This document shows positions 31,896 through 41,307 of a DNA stretch of 42,694 nt, in pieces; position 1 is the stretch's first letter, and the number at the start of each line of letters is the position of its first letter. This stretch comes from Actinomycetota bacterium (lineage in GTDB: Bacteria > Actinomycetota > Thermoleophilia > Solirubrobacterales > 70-9), in contig JAFDWO010000130.1 of the NCBI GenBank assembly GCA_018268415.1, positions 1 to 42,694 of the forward strand, written 5' to 3'. Made by a program: the position numbers and the translations under genes. The notes under the pieces were generated by a model. The model saw only the letters and a program-made list of their open reading frames with translations. It was not told where the DNA came from and did not search any database.

Positions 31896-33320
31896 GTGGA
31901 TACTTCGGCGAGCAGCATTTCCGGTGACGGTGCGACGGCAGCGGTAGAGACCGAGGCCGGTCTCGCCGCAGGAGGCAAGGAGCGCCGGCGCGAAGTGCCG
32001 CGCTCCCGCCACGGCGAGTGGGAGCCGCCCGCCGGTCGCGACCCGCTCGCGACGCTCGCCGCCCAGGACAAGAGCCGGGTCCCCGAGCTGGTCCCGATCC
32101 GTTACGGCCGCATGCTGACCTCGGCGTTCGCCTTCTTCCGCGGCGGCGCGGCAGTGATGGCGGCCGACCTCGCCGCCGATCCCGACACCGGCCTGCGCGC
32201 GCAGCTCTGCGGCGACGCCCACCTCTCCAACTTCGGCGTCTTCGCGGCGCCCGACCGGCGCCTCGTCTTCGACTGCAACGACTTCGACGAGACGCTGCCG
32301 GGGCCTTTCGAGTGGGACGTCAAGCGGCTTGCCGCGAGCATCGCGATCGCCGGGCGCGAGCGCGGCTTCGGCGTCGCCGATCGTCGTCGTGCGGTGGAGG
32401 CGACCGCGGAGGCCTATCGCGAAGCGATGCGGTGGTTCGCGACGATGCGCAACCTCGACGTCTGGTACGCGCGGATCGACGTCGATGAGCAGAAAGAACG
32501 CCTGGGCGACGCCCTCACCGCCTCGCGCCGACGGCGGATGGATCGGCAGCTCGACAAGGCCCGCGCCAAGGACAGCCTGCGGGCGCTGCGCAGACTGACC
32601 ACCACGGACAGCGAGGGGCAACTGCGGATCGTCTCCGAACCGCCGCTGATCACGCCGCTCGCCGAGCTCACCACCGGGGCCGACAGCATCGCGGGGCTGC
32701 GCTCGATCCTCGACAACTACACCGCCAGCCTCTCCGACGATCGCCGTTGGCTGGTCGACTCCTACGACTACGTCGACGCGGCGCGCAAGGTGGTCGGGGT
32801 GGGCAGCGTCGGCACGCGCGCCTGGATCGTCCTGATGCTGGGCGGCGATTCGGGCGACCCGCTCTTCCTGCAGGCCAAGGAAGCCGGTCCCTCGGTGCTC
32901 GAGCCCTACGCCGGCAAGAGCGACTACGAGAACCATGGCCGCCGCGTGGTCGAGGGGCAGCGGCTGATGCAGGCGGCGAGTGACATCTTCCTCGGCTGGG
33001 TGGAGGCGGAGGGGCTCGACTCGCAGCAGCGTTGCTTCTACGTCCGCCAGCTGTGGGACGGCAAGGGGTCGGTCGACGTCGAACGGGTGTCGCCGGAAGA
33101 GCTCCGGCTCTATGGGGCGCTCTGCGCGCGCACCCTGGCCCGCGCGCACGCCCGCTCCGGCGACCGCTTCGCGATCGCCGCCTACCTCGGCCGCGGCAGC
33201 GTCTTCGACCGGGCGATCGCCGAGTTCGCCGAGCGTTATGCCGACCAGAACGAACGGGACTACAGGGCCCTGCTGGAGGCGGAGAAGCGCGGCGAGCTCG
33301 AGGTCCAGCGCGGCCTCTGA
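31896..33320 (+). CDS. DUF2252 family protein
   Basis: This 474-aa protein has the DUF2252 pattern: LVPIRYGRMLTSAFAFFRGGAAVMAADLA, LCGDAHLSNFGVFAAPDRRLVFDCNDFDET, PFEWDVKRLAASIAIAGRERGF, GVGSVGTRAWIVLM and QRCFYVRQLWDGKGS. GDAHLSNFG and NDFDE are reminiscent of kinase-like/aminoglycoside phosphotransferase folds. Function unknown. GTG 31896 lies 7 nt after TAAGCT (31883-31888), so the mRNA is probably leaderless. A strong terminator follows. Confidence 0.88.
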   Translation: MDTSASSISGDGATAAVETEAGLAAGGKERRREVPRSRHGEWEPPAGRDPLATLAAQDKSRVPELVPIRYGRMLTSAFAFFRGGAAVMAADLAADPDTGLRAQLCGDAHLSNFGVFAAPDRRLVFDCNDFDETLPGPFEWDVKRLAASIAIAGRERGFGVADRRRAVEATAEAYREAMRWFATMRNLDVWYARIDVDEQKERLGDALTASRRRRMDRQLDKARAKDSLRALRRLTTTDSEGQLRIVSEPPLITPLAELTTGADSIAGLRSILDNYTASLSDDRRWLVDSYDYVDAARKVVGVGSVGTRAWIVLMLGGDSGDPLFLQAKEAGPSVLEPYAGKSDYENHGRRVVEGQRLMQAASDIFLGWVEAEGLDSQQRCFYVRQLWDGKGSVDVERVSPEELRLYGALCARTLARAHARSGDRFAIAAYLGRGSVFDRAIAEFAERYADQNERDYRALLEAEKRGELEVQRGL

Positions 33321-33325
33321 GGCGT

Positions 33326-33372
33326 GGACGAGGGCCGGGCCCCCGCGTCCGCCCGGCCTGGCTCGTCCTTTT
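33326..33372 (+). terminator. Intrinsic terminator of the DUF2252 gene
   Basis: An inner stem (GGCCGGGC/GCCCGGCC) and an outer stem (GGACGAG/CTCGTCC) are followed by TTTT at 33369-33372. It starts 6 nt after the stop codon and abuts the convergent zinc-ribbon gene. Confidence 0.75.
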
Positions 33373-33375
33373 CTC

Positions 33376-33573
33376 TCACGGACCGGGGACTACGGCGACC
33401 CGCTCCGGTTTGGGGCGGGCCTCGGCGAGTGCCGCCGCCGTACGGGCGGCGAGGAGCGGCTCCCACGTCAGCAACACCGTGACGCCGTCACGGGATTTGC
33501 ATCGGGGGCAGTCCCTTCGGCCGGAAAGGGCGCCGGTGCTGAACCGAATCCCGCACCGTTCGCAGTGGAACAT
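33376..33573 (-). CDS. Small zinc-ribbon protein
   Basis: This 65-aa protein starts MFHCERCGIRFSTGALSGRRDCPRCKSRDG, a CxxC-CxxC zinc ribbon, followed by a helical tail. AAGGAG precedes ATG 33573. TTGACA on the minus strand (33652-33657) with GACGCT 17 bp further (33629-33634) is a candidate promoter. Function unknown. Confidence 0.65.
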   Translation of the reverse strand: MFHCERCGIRFSTGALSGRRDCPRCKSRDGVTVLLTWEPLLAARTAAALAEARPKPERVAVVPGP

Positions 33574-33810
33574 CGTCCTCAACTCCTTGTGGCGGGACGC
33601 TCTCCTCTCGTCCCGGGCTACGGCTAGGAGCGTCCCTCGGAACCCATGTGATGTCAAGCACAAGCTTGTATGAATCCGGCATGACATACGGAAATTGGGA
33701 ACGTTTCGCCCGCTCGCCCAGGTCCGAGGGGTCAGCGCGCAGCGACGCAAGTCGCAAATCCCCAGGGGACCACCTTCCAAAGCGCCCCTGAATTGCGCCG
33801 GGCGGCCTCG

Positions 33811-34143
33811 ATGACGCGCACAGTTGTCGAGGTCGTCGCATCGCCTGAGGCGGCGTGGGGGCGCCTCGCGGCGTCCTCGGTCATTCGGTTCGGGTCACGC
33901 AATGGTGTGCGCTCCCCTCACCCCATTTCCCGGCGTCCTTGCGAGGCTGGCCCACGCCGCCTCAGCGTCGGGCGGAAGCAGCCGTTACGGAAGGTGCAAA
34001 GGGCGATCGGCCGGAGAGCGTTCCTGCGCTACCGGATCCGCCGCTACACGCGGGACCGCGGCATCGAAGGTGCGATCGTCGCCGTCGACCTCTACGAGCG
34101 GACCGCGGTCGTCCGCGTCGCCCGCGAGCTCAACGGCGGCTGA
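33811..34143 (+). CDS. Doubtful reading frame
   Basis: This open frame of 110 aa begins MTRTVVEVVASPEAAWGRLA, which resembles the start of an SRPBCC domain, but the continuation (Arg/Ser/Pro-rich) does not. The end (RRAFLRYRIRRYTRDRGIEGAIVAVDLYERTAVVRVARELNGG) is more protein-like. It may be a degraded or frameshifted gene. No ribosome site or -10 box is evident. Apart from this frame and the zinc-ribbon promoter I see nothing in 33574-34175. Confidence 0.25.
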   Translation: MTRTVVEVVASPEAAWGRLAASSVIRFGSRNGVRSPHPISRRPCEAGPRRLSVGRKQPLRKVQRAIGRRAFLRYRIRRYTRDRGIEGAIVAVDLYERTAVVRVARELNGG

Positions 34144-34175
34144 GCGCAGCGGCCGACCACGGGCGCCGCTCCAAC

Positions 34176-36092
34176 CTACGGGGTGACGATGTTGAACCAG
34201 AACTCGAACTCGTCGAGCAGACCGAGGAGGTCGTGCAGGGCCTGGGCGTCGCCGTCGATCTTCGCCGTGCCGTCGGCCAGTAGGTCGTCCAGCTTCGCCG
34301 CCCCTAGGATCACACGATTGAGGGCCGAGCGATCGATGGTGACGGTCGCGTCGGCCTCGTCGTCGTCGTCGGGCCGGTGGCTCAGGGTGCCGTGCCGGAG
34401 CATCAGCGTCCAGGTCTCCTCGACGTCGGGCAGCTTGCACACGAGGGTGAGACGACGGTCGCCGGCGGCGGCGCCGTTCAGCCGCATGCCGAGGAAGTCC
34501 CAGAAGAGCTCCGTCGTCATCGCGGTGACGTTGTCCGGGCTGGAGGCGTTGGGCGCGGGCAGGTCGAGGACGCCCTGGCGCAGCTCGGTCGCGCCGCTCA
34601 GGTAGAAGTTTCGCCACGGTCCGGACTCCGACTGGTAGCCGAGCTGCTCCAGCGCGTCGGCCTGCAGCCCCCGTGCCGCCTCGTTGTCCGGGTCGGCGAA
34701 GACGACGTGGTTGACGACCTCGGCGACCCAGCGGTATTCACCGGCCTCGAAGGCCACGCGTGCCTTCTCCAATGCCGCGTCGGCGCCGCCCATGAACTCC
34801 ACGTAGCGCTTCGCCGCTTCCTCCGGGGGCAGGGTATGGAGGTTCGCGGGGTTGCCGTCGAACCAGCCCAGGTAGTTGACGTAGGTCGCTTTGACGTTGT
34901 GGTTCAGGGAGCCGTAGTAGCCGCGCATCGCCCAGTGGCGATCGAGCTCGGGCGTGAACCGCACCTGCTCGGCGATCTCGGCGGCGTTCAGGCCGTGGTT
35001 GGCGAGCCGCAGCGTCTCGTCGTTGATGAAGCGATAGCCATCGCGTCCCAGGCCGAGCATCTCGAGCACCCGCTCGTTCGACCAGACCGGCCAGTGGTGC
35101 ATTCCGTACATCACCTCGGCTCGCTCGCCCCACATGTCGATCGTCCGCTCCAGATGCTTGGACCAGGAGAGTGGATCGCGGATCTTCGCGCCGCGCAGCG
35201 TGTAGGTGTTGTGCAGCGTGTGGCAGCAGTTCTCGGCTGCGGTCACCGCCTTGAACTGCTCGATGAACCAGTGCATCTCGGCCGGCGCCTCGCTGTCGGG
35301 CGCCATCATGAACTCGAAGTCGAGCCCCGCGATCCGCTCCCGTTGTCCCGTCTCGGAGACGATGTCGGTCGGGGCGATCAGGCCGATCGCCCCGGAGGAC
35401 GTGGTGACGCCGAGCCCGGCCCCGACCTGCCCGCGTGGGTCGGCGGGCAGCAAGTTCCCGTACATGTAGCTGGAGCGACGGCTCATCACGTTCCCCGCCA
35501 GCACGTTCTCCGCGATCGCCGCCTCGAGGAATCCCTCCGGCGCGTAGATGCGCACCTTGCCCGCGTCGACGTCGGCCTGGTCGACGATCCCGCGCACGCC
35601 GCCGAAGTGGTCGACGTGGCTGTGCGAGTAGACGACGGCGACGAGGGGCTTATGCGGCCGGTGTTCGTAGTAGAGGTCGAGCGCGGCCTTCGCCGTCTCG
35701 GCCGAGATCAATGGGTCGAAGGCGACGATTCCGTCGGGTCCCTCGGCGAAGGTGATGTTCGAGAGGTCGAGCGTGCGTACCTGGTAGAGCCCCGGGACCA
35801 CCTCGTAGAGGCCGCCCTGCACGGTGAGGCGCATCTGCCGCCAGAGGCTGGGATTGACCGTGGCCGGTGCGTCCTCGTGGGAGTGGAGGAACTCGAAGCG
35901 GGAGAGGTCCCAGAGAAGCCCGCCGTCGGCACCCTTGACGCGGCCGCCGTCCGGTAGCGGGGCGATCAGCCCGCGCGCCGCGTCGTCGAAGTCGCGCGTT
36001 TCCTCGAATGGCAGGTCCGCCGCCATCGCCTCGTTCGCGGCGCGGGTCGCGGCGCTCGCGTCGGCACGGCCCCTGTCGTCCCTCTGACTCAT
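34176..36092 (-). CDS. Alkylsulfatase, metallo-beta-lactamase (SdsA/YjcS) type
   Basis: This 638-aa class III alkylsulfatase has an N-terminal metallo-beta-lactamase domain with the zinc motif H157-S-H159-V-D161-H162 (VVYSHSHVDHFGG), then ENVLAGNVMSRRSSYMYGNLLP, AENCCHTLHNTYTLRGA and MYGMHHWPVW. A helical dimerisation domain (near VEFMGGADAALEKARVAFEAGEYRWVAEVVNHVVFADP) and a C-terminal SCP2-like domain (TVTIDRSALNRVILGAAKLDDLLADGTAKI) follow. It hydrolyses alkyl sulfates to alcohol and sulfate without formylglycine, so it is not a target of the FGE in this window. No signal peptide. GGAGG precedes ATG 36092. Confidence 0.92.
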   Translation of the reverse strand: MSQRDDRGRADASAATRAANEAMAADLPFEETRDFDDAARGLIAPLPDGGRVKGADGGLLWDLSRFEFLHSHEDAPATVNPSLWRQMRLTVQGGLYEVVPGLYQVRTLDLSNITFAEGPDGIVAFDPLISAETAKAALDLYYEHRPHKPLVAVVYSHSHVDHFGGVRGIVDQADVDAGKVRIYAPEGFLEAAIAENVLAGNVMSRRSSYMYGNLLPADPRGQVGAGLGVTTSSGAIGLIAPTDIVSETGQRERIAGLDFEFMMAPDSEAPAEMHWFIEQFKAVTAAENCCHTLHNTYTLRGAKIRDPLSWSKHLERTIDMWGERAEVMYGMHHWPVWSNERVLEMLGLGRDGYRFINDETLRLANHGLNAAEIAEQVRFTPELDRHWAMRGYYGSLNHNVKATYVNYLGWFDGNPANLHTLPPEEAAKRYVEFMGGADAALEKARVAFEAGEYRWVAEVVNHVVFADPDNEAARGLQADALEQLGYQSESGPWRNFYLSGATELRQGVLDLPAPNASSPDNVTAMTTELFWDFLGMRLNGAAAGDRRLTLVCKLPDVEETWTLMLRHGTLSHRPDDDDEADATVTIDRSALNRVILGAAKLDDLLADGTAKIDGDAQALHDLLGLLDEFEFWFNIVTP

Positions 36093-36169
36093 CCAGCCCC
36101 TCCGATCGTTCTTCGAGTTCGCCAGTCGACCATTCCTTCGCAACCCTACCCAGGGCTATGCTCGGCCTC

Positions 36170-36532
36170 GTGTCCGGGGAGATCCAGACCAAGTCCGACG
36201 GCGTCGACCGCCGCGTATCCCTCGCCGGCGAGCGGACCCTGCTCGCCTGGTGGCGGACCGGCTTCACCGCGATCGCGGTGGCCCTGGCGGTCGGTCGCGT
36301 GCTCCCCGAGCTGGCGCATGACTCGCCGCGTTGGCCCTATGTCCTGGTCGGAATTGGCTTCGCCCTCTACGGCATCGCCCTGATCGGCTTCGGCACGCGG
36401 CGGATCGAGTCGCTGAACCACGAGCTCGGCGTGCCGCCTGCCGATCGCCCCGCGATGCGCTCGATGCTCGTCCTCGCCACCGTCGGGGTCGTCCTCGGCT
36501 TTGCGGCGATCGCCCTCATTCTCGTGCAGTGA
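36170..36532 (+). CDS. DUF202 (YidH) family membrane protein
   Basis: This 120-aa protein shows the DUF202 signature SLAGERTLLAWWRTGFTAIAVALAVGRVLPEL and three membrane segments (TAIAVALAVGRVL, YVLVGIGFALYGIALIGFG, SMLVLATVGVVLGFAAIALIL). Function unknown. GTG 36170 lies 7 nt after TATGCT (36157-36162). It is divergent from the alkylsulfatase gene. Confidence 0.88.
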   Translation: MSGEIQTKSDGVDRRVSLAGERTLLAWWRTGFTAIAVALAVGRVLPELAHDSPRWPYVLVGIGFALYGIALIGFGTRRIESLNHELGVPPADRPAMRSMLVLATVGVVLGFAAIALILVQ

Positions 36533-36722
36533 CCCGAGGCGTCGGTGGGCTCGCGGCCGCCGGCCACGCGATCGGGCCGGGGGTGGAGGGGCGGCGATGA
36601 TTGCGAGAGTCGGGGGTTGGCCAGGGGCTGATCGCGGCGGACGTTCGTACGAGCCGTTTGAAGGGCGGGCGTAAGCTCGATTCCAGGAACCTTCCAGAGC
36701 GCTCAGGCGCAAAGGAGGCATT

Positions 36723-39134
36723 GTGGAACCCGCGACTGCTCCTGGCTTTCGCTGCGACCGGGCTTGGGTCGCGGCCCTGGGGATCGTTGCGCTCCTCTCC
36801 CTGGCACTCGCCGCGCCGGCCGACGCCGGGCCCGCCCGTGCGGCGGCCGGCGCGAGGGCTCTCCGGGCAGGCATCCCGCAGGCGCCGCAGGTCCTCTACT
36901 CGGAGGACTTCGAGAACGGGATGGGCCGGTCGCCGGTCCTGCTGACCAGCTACCAGGGCGTGCCGCCGCTGCTGATGACCTACGGCGCCCACCAGCGCTT
37001 CCTTCAGAACTGCAACGGCTTCATCGTCCAGTTCGAATCGAACGAACGGGTCGCGAAAACCGATTGCGCCGAAGTCGCCTTCAACCGCGTCCGCCAGATG
37101 GCCTGGGTGCTGGGGAAACTGCGCGGCACCGAACCGCTCGCCAACCATGCCGTCTCTGCCTACACCGACGGCAAAGCGACCCTCCCCGAAAACGCGGTCC
37201 AGTTCGAAACGCTGAAACCCATCCCGGTCGATGCCAACGGCCGGTTCATCACCTTCTCCGTCGACGCGACCGAGACCAACTGCGGGAAAAACCACGCCGA
37301 ATTCAAGTTCTACCTGGTCGAAGGCGCCACCGAAATCCCCACCTTCACCTCGCCGATCGACCCCTGCAGCGCCGTGAACGCGGAAGTGATCGAACCGCCG
37401 ACCCTCGGCACCAAAGCGGAACCATTCAAAGCCGGGACCTTTGCCGGCAACGCGGCGACGCTCTTCAGCGGGACCTCGCTGGGGATCCGGATGCGCAACG
37501 GGCAGATCAGCGAAACCGGCAATGACGCGGCCTTTGACAACATCGAGGTGCTCGACGCCACGCCGCAGCTCGACAAGTCCTTCAGTCCCGAGATCAACAA
37601 CGTCGGCGGTGTGTCGCAGCTGACCTACACGATCACCAACACGAGTGAGCTGGCGGCGAAGGAAGGGTGGTCCTTCACCGACACGCTGCCGGAAGGGCTG
37701 GTCGTGGCGACTCCGGCGATGGGCTCGACCACCTGTGCGGAACCGACCACGATCGGCGCGGGTGCGGGTGGCGGGACGGTCACCGTGAAGGGGACGCTGG
37801 CCGCCGAAATGTCCTACTGCACGGTCGCGGTCAACGTCACCTCCGCGAAAGAAGCGAGATACGTGAACGGGCCCGACAACGTGACCGAGACCGGGATCGA
37901 ACCGCCGGGCGAGGCGCCCGTGGAGTTCGGTGACAACGCCGATCTGGCGATCGGCAAGAGCGTCTCCCCGACCCCGGGGAGGCCCGGCGGCGAAGCGACC
38001 TTCACGCTCCAGGTCACCAACAACGGCCCCGACACCGCCAAAGAAGTCGTCGTCTCCGACCCGGTCCCGGCCGGGCTCGAATTCGTCTCCGCGGAGGCGC
38101 CGTGTGCGGAGGCCGATGGTGAGGTCACCTGCCCGCTCGGCTCGCTCGCCAACGGGGACTCCAGGTCGCTCGAATTCGTCGTCCGCATCCCGCGCGAGGC
38201 CGAAGAGGGCTTCGTCAACACGGCGACGGTGGGGAGCCCGACGCCCGACCCCGACCTCTCCAACAACAGCGCCACGGTGCCGCTGCCGTTGCAGCCGGAA
38301 GCCGATCTGGCGATCACCAAGCTTGCCCGGCCGCCGCACCTGACGGCGGGCGGCCACGTCACCTACGTCCTCTCGGTCCACAATGCCGGACCCAGCGCGG
38401 CGACGAGCGTCACGGTCACCGACCCGCCGGCGCGGGTGATCCACCTCCTCACCGCACGGCCGAGTCAGGGGTCGTGTGACCTTGCCCACGGCCTGATCTG
38501 CGGGCTGGGGCGGATCGCCGCCGGCGGCAACGCCACGATCCTGGTGACCGCCCAGGTGGCGCCGAGCGCGAAAGGGACGATCCCCAACACCGCCCGGGTG
38601 GTCGGCGGCGAGGTCGATCCGAATCCCGAGGACAACAGCGCGACGGCGAAGATCGTGGTCGACCCGCTCACGCCCAAACCCCTGCCGCCCGCCGGCGGCG
38701 CGCCCGAGCTCGGCCCGGCGAGGCCGCAGGCGATCGCCGACCTGGCGGTCGCCAAGCGGGTCGACCGCACCACCGCCAGGGTCGGCCAGACCGTGACCTA
38801 CACGCTCCACGTCACCAACCAGGGGCCCGACGAGGCCATCGACGCCCACCTGATCGACGGCTGGAGTCACCGGCTGAAGATCGTCTCCGTGCATCCGAGC
38901 CGCGGCCGTTGCGGCGATGGCGTGCCGCTCGAATGCGGGCTGGGGACGATGCGGCGGGGGGTGAGCGCGACGATCGTGATCAAGGCCATGGTGCTCGAGC
39001 CGGGTCGCCTGCGCAACACGGCGACCGTCACCGCCGACAGCCGCGATCCGAACGTGGGCAACAACCAGTCCGCTGCCGAAACGGTGGTTCGGGCGCGGCC
39101 GACGCCGCCGCCCCCGCCGGTCGTCACCGGCTGA
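36723..39134 (+). CDS. Secreted protein with DUF11-type repeat domains
   Basis: This 803-aa protein has a signal peptide (WVAALGIVALLSLALAAPADA), a unique region to about residue 280 (VLYSEDFENGMGRSPVLLTSYQG, cysteines in FLQNCNGF, KTDCAEV, TNCGKNH, DPCSAVN), then four DUF11-like Ig-fold repeats. Their starts are LDKSFSPEINNVGG, LAIGKSVSPTPGRPGGEATFTLQVTNNGPD, LAITKLARPPHLTAGGHVTYVLSVHNAGPS and LAVAKRVDRTTARVGQTVTYTLHVTNQGPD. It ends in a proline-rich tail with no LPXTG or membrane anchor. It is probably a surface or released adhesive/structural protein. GTG 36723 follows GGAGG by 4 nt. Confidence 0.85.
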   Translation: MEPATAPGFRCDRAWVAALGIVALLSLALAAPADAGPARAAAGARALRAGIPQAPQVLYSEDFENGMGRSPVLLTSYQGVPPLLMTYGAHQRFLQNCNGFIVQFESNERVAKTDCAEVAFNRVRQMAWVLGKLRGTEPLANHAVSAYTDGKATLPENAVQFETLKPIPVDANGRFITFSVDATETNCGKNHAEFKFYLVEGATEIPTFTSPIDPCSAVNAEVIEPPTLGTKAEPFKAGTFAGNAATLFSGTSLGIRMRNGQISETGNDAAFDNIEVLDATPQLDKSFSPEINNVGGVSQLTYTITNTSELAAKEGWSFTDTLPEGLVVATPAMGSTTCAEPTTIGAGAGGGTVTVKGTLAAEMSYCTVAVNVTSAKEARYVNGPDNVTETGIEPPGEAPVEFGDNADLAIGKSVSPTPGRPGGEATFTLQVTNNGPDTAKEVVVSDPVPAGLEFVSAEAPCAEADGEVTCPLGSLANGDSRSLEFVVRIPREAEEGFVNTATVGSPTPDPDLSNNSATVPLPLQPEADLAITKLARPPHLTAGGHVTYVLSVHNAGPSAATSVTVTDPPARVIHLLTARPSQGSCDLAHGLICGLGRIAAGGNATILVTAQVAPSAKGTIPNTARVVGGEVDPNPEDNSATAKIVVDPLTPKPLPPAGGAPELGPARPQAIADLAVAKRVDRTTARVGQTVTYTLHVTNQGPDEAIDAHLIDGWSHRLKIVSVHPSRGRCGDGVPLECGLGTMRRGVSATIVIKAMVLEPGRLRNTATVTADSRDPNVGNNQSAAETVVRARPTPPPPPVVTG

Positions 39135-39185
39135 CCGCGTCGGTCCGCGCCGGGTTAGATTGCGGGCCCACGACAAGGAGCCCCG

Positions 39186-40505
39186 ATGCCCGACGACCGC
39201 ACCGCCCTCGCCGCCGAGGCGTTCATCTACGGATTCCCGCTGGTCTTCAACCTCGAACAGGTGGACCGCTCGGTGCGCGAAGGGATCGGGGCGCTGCCCG
39301 CCGCGCCGATGAACCAGTTCTCGCACGCGACCCAGCTGGCAGGCCCGCGGGACACCTTCGTCTCGATCAACAACGACACCGTCTACTCGATCGCCCAGGT
39401 GGACGTGAGCGGCGGTCCGGTGCGCCTCGAGGTGCCCGACGCCGACGGGCGCTACTACGTCCTCCAGTTCGTCGACGCGTGGACCGACAACTTCGCCTAC
39501 GTCGGCCACCGGGCGACCGGGACCGGGCGCCAGTCCTACCTGCTGGTGGCGCCCGACTGGGAGGGCGAGGAGCCGGGCGATGCGCAGGTGGTCCGCTTCC
39601 CCACCGCGGTCGGCTCGATCGTCGGTCGCTGGGCGGTGGCCGACAAAGACGACCTGCCCGCGGTGCGCGAGCTGCAGTCGCAGCTGACCCTGAGCCCGCA
39701 GGGCGATGGCTACGCCGGGCCGGCGACCCCGGACGCGGGGGTTCCGGAGGACCTCGCCTTCTTCGAGCGGCTGCGGGCCTGGTGCCAGGCGTTTCCGCCG
39801 GCCGCGCGGGACCTCGCCTACCAGGAGCGCTTCCGGCCGCTGGGGCTCTTCGAGGCGGCGCTTGCGGTCGACGACGAGGCGCTGGCGGCCGATCTCCGCG
39901 CGGGCCTCGTGGCGGGCAGGGAGAAGATGGAGTACGCGCTGGAGCACGGCGACAGCCCCGAACAGAACGGCTGGCGGCTGACCTACCACGCCTTCGACTA
40001 CAACCTCGACTTCTTCGGGGTGGGCACCCTGGACGAGGACCGCTGGAAGATCGAGGATCCGAAGGTCCGCTATCCGGCCCGCGCGCTCGCCGCCCGCGGT
40101 GGGCTCTGGGGCAACCACGGCTACGAGGCGGCCTACGCGATGGTCTACGTCGACGGCGAGAGAGCGCCGCTCGACGGCTCCCGGCGCTATCGGCTGCGCT
40201 TCCCGACCGAGCCGCCCTGCGGTGCCTTCTGGTCGGTGACGATGTACGACATGCCGGACTTCTTCCTGGTCGCGAACCCGATCGAGCGCTACTCGATCGG
40301 TGATCGCACCGCGGGCCTTCGGCGCGGCGAGGACGGGTCGCTCACCATCTACATGCAGCCCGAGGAGCCCGAGGAGCCGGAGGCCAGGGCGAACTGGCTG
40401 CCGACGCCGGCGGGGAGGTTCCGCCCGCTCCTGCGCGTCTACGAGCCGGAGGACGCGATTTTCGACGGCGGGTACGAGCTGCCGCCGATCGAACGGCTCG
40501 CCTGA
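39186..40505 (+). CDS. DUF1254/DUF1214 domain protein
   Basis: This 439-aa protein has an N-terminal DUF1254 part (AFIYGFPLVFNLEQVDR, NQFSHATQLAGPRDTFVSINNDTVYSIAQVDVSGGPVRLEVPDADGRYYVLQFVDAWTDNFAYVG) and a C-terminal DUF1214 part (YRLRFPTEPPCGAFWSVTMYDMPDFFLVANPIERYSIGDRT, GSLTIYMQPEEP). No signal peptide is present, although many relatives are exported. Function unknown. AAGGAG precedes ATG 39186 by 5 nt, and TAGATT (39157-39162) is a likely -10, giving a leadered mRNA unlike many neighbours. Confidence 0.9.
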   Translation: MPDDRTALAAEAFIYGFPLVFNLEQVDRSVREGIGALPAAPMNQFSHATQLAGPRDTFVSINNDTVYSIAQVDVSGGPVRLEVPDADGRYYVLQFVDAWTDNFAYVGHRATGTGRQSYLLVAPDWEGEEPGDAQVVRFPTAVGSIVGRWAVADKDDLPAVRELQSQLTLSPQGDGYAGPATPDAGVPEDLAFFERLRAWCQAFPPAARDLAYQERFRPLGLFEAALAVDDEALAADLRAGLVAGREKMEYALEHGDSPEQNGWRLTYHAFDYNLDFFGVGTLDEDRWKIEDPKVRYPARALAARGGLWGNHGYEAAYAMVYVDGERAPLDGSRRYRLRFPTEPPCGAFWSVTMYDMPDFFLVANPIERYSIGDRTAGLRRGEDGSLTIYMQPEEPEEPEARANWLPTPAGRFRPLLRVYEPEDAIFDGGYELPPIERLA

Positions 40506-40558
40506 CCTCGTCGTCGACGTCGGTGAGACCTTTGGGTGTGGGACGTGTTCTCGGAGCC

Positions 40559-40765
40559 ATGAACTACCTCGTTGCGTATGAAGTCGAAATGGGGCGCTGG
40601 GAGCCGCTCGGGCTGATCGAGCTCGAGGGGTGGGAGCAGGTCGGGGCCGCGATCGCGCGACTCGAGTGGGAAGCGCTGCCCGGCGTCTTCCGCCTGGTCG
40701 AGGCGGAGAGCGGCGAATGGTTCGAGCTCGAGCTGGCCGCCGACGGCGTCGTCGTCGAGCCCTAG
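40559..40765 (+). CDS. Small hypothetical protein
   Basis: This 68-aa acidic protein (MNYLVAYEVEMGRWEPLGLIELEGWEQVGAAIARLEWEALPG, VFRLVEAESGEWFELEL) has a mixed beta/alpha pattern and no known family that I recognise. It follows the DUF1254 gene by about 50 bp and may be co-transcribed. The ribosome site is poor (GGAG only 2 nt away), so the start could be upstream. Confidence 0.55.
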   Translation: MNYLVAYEVEMGRWEPLGLIELEGWEQVGAAIARLEWEALPGVFRLVEAESGEWFELELAADGVVVEP

Positions 40766-40785
40766 GGCGGGGCGCCGGGGGGCGC

Positions 40786-41307
40786 TCAGTCGGGCGTGGC
40801 GGGCCCGTGCCGATCCTGGCCGGAATCGCCGCGTACGCGGCTCACCCAGTCGCCGGCCCGGTAGGGCGGCATCATCAGGACCAGGAACATCAGGACGCCG
40901 GTGGCGCCGGCGTAGGTGAAGAGCTCGGCGACGCCTTCGTTTTCGCCGACCACGTTCTGGCCCATGGCGAGGATCGAGAAGGTGAAGATCGCGAGGCCGA
41001 GCGCGCTCAGCAGAAAGCCCTTGCGGCGGTCCGGCATGAACTCCAGCCGCACCAGGCTGACCACGACCAGGATGAAGATCAGCGACTCCAGGATCCCGAG
41101 GATCGTCCAGGCGGCGTCGACGCCGGGGATGGTGTCGAGGAAGGTCCCGCTGAACTGTTTTTCGATCGGCGGCGGTGCCCCGTGGCCATCGATGATCTTC
41201 TCCTTGCCCGCGTAGAAGAAGAGGATCCCGACCAACAGGTAGATCCCGGCGAGGACGAGCGCGTAGACCGCGATGTCGTCCCACTTCATGCGACGTGAAT
41301 CGGACAT
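40786..41307 (-). CDS. Four-helix integral membrane protein
   Basis: This protein of about 173 aa has four membrane segments: IAVYALVLAGIYLLVGILFFYAG, AAWTILGILESLIFILVVVSLV, GFLLSALGLAIFTFSILAMG and LFTYAGATGVLMFLVLMMP. An exported loop between the first two begins KEKIIDGHGAPPPIEKQFSG. Unknown family. The start is ATG 41307 or 41289; neither has a clear ribosome site. Confidence 0.7.
   Translation of the reverse strand: MSDSRRMKWDDIAVYALVLAGIYLLVGILFFYAGKEKIIDGHGAPPPIEKQFSGTFLDTIPGVDAAWTILGILESLIFILVVVSLVRLEFMPDRRKGFLLSALGLAIFTFSILAMGQNVVGENEGVAELFTYAGATGVLMFLVLMMPPYRAGDWVSRVRGDSGQDRHGPATPD

Noticed and set aside
36516..40118. 1200-aa antisense open frame opposite the DUF11 and DUF1254 genes
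   Set aside because: It is the mirror of two well-supported plus-strand genes and lacks any recognisable domain or start site.
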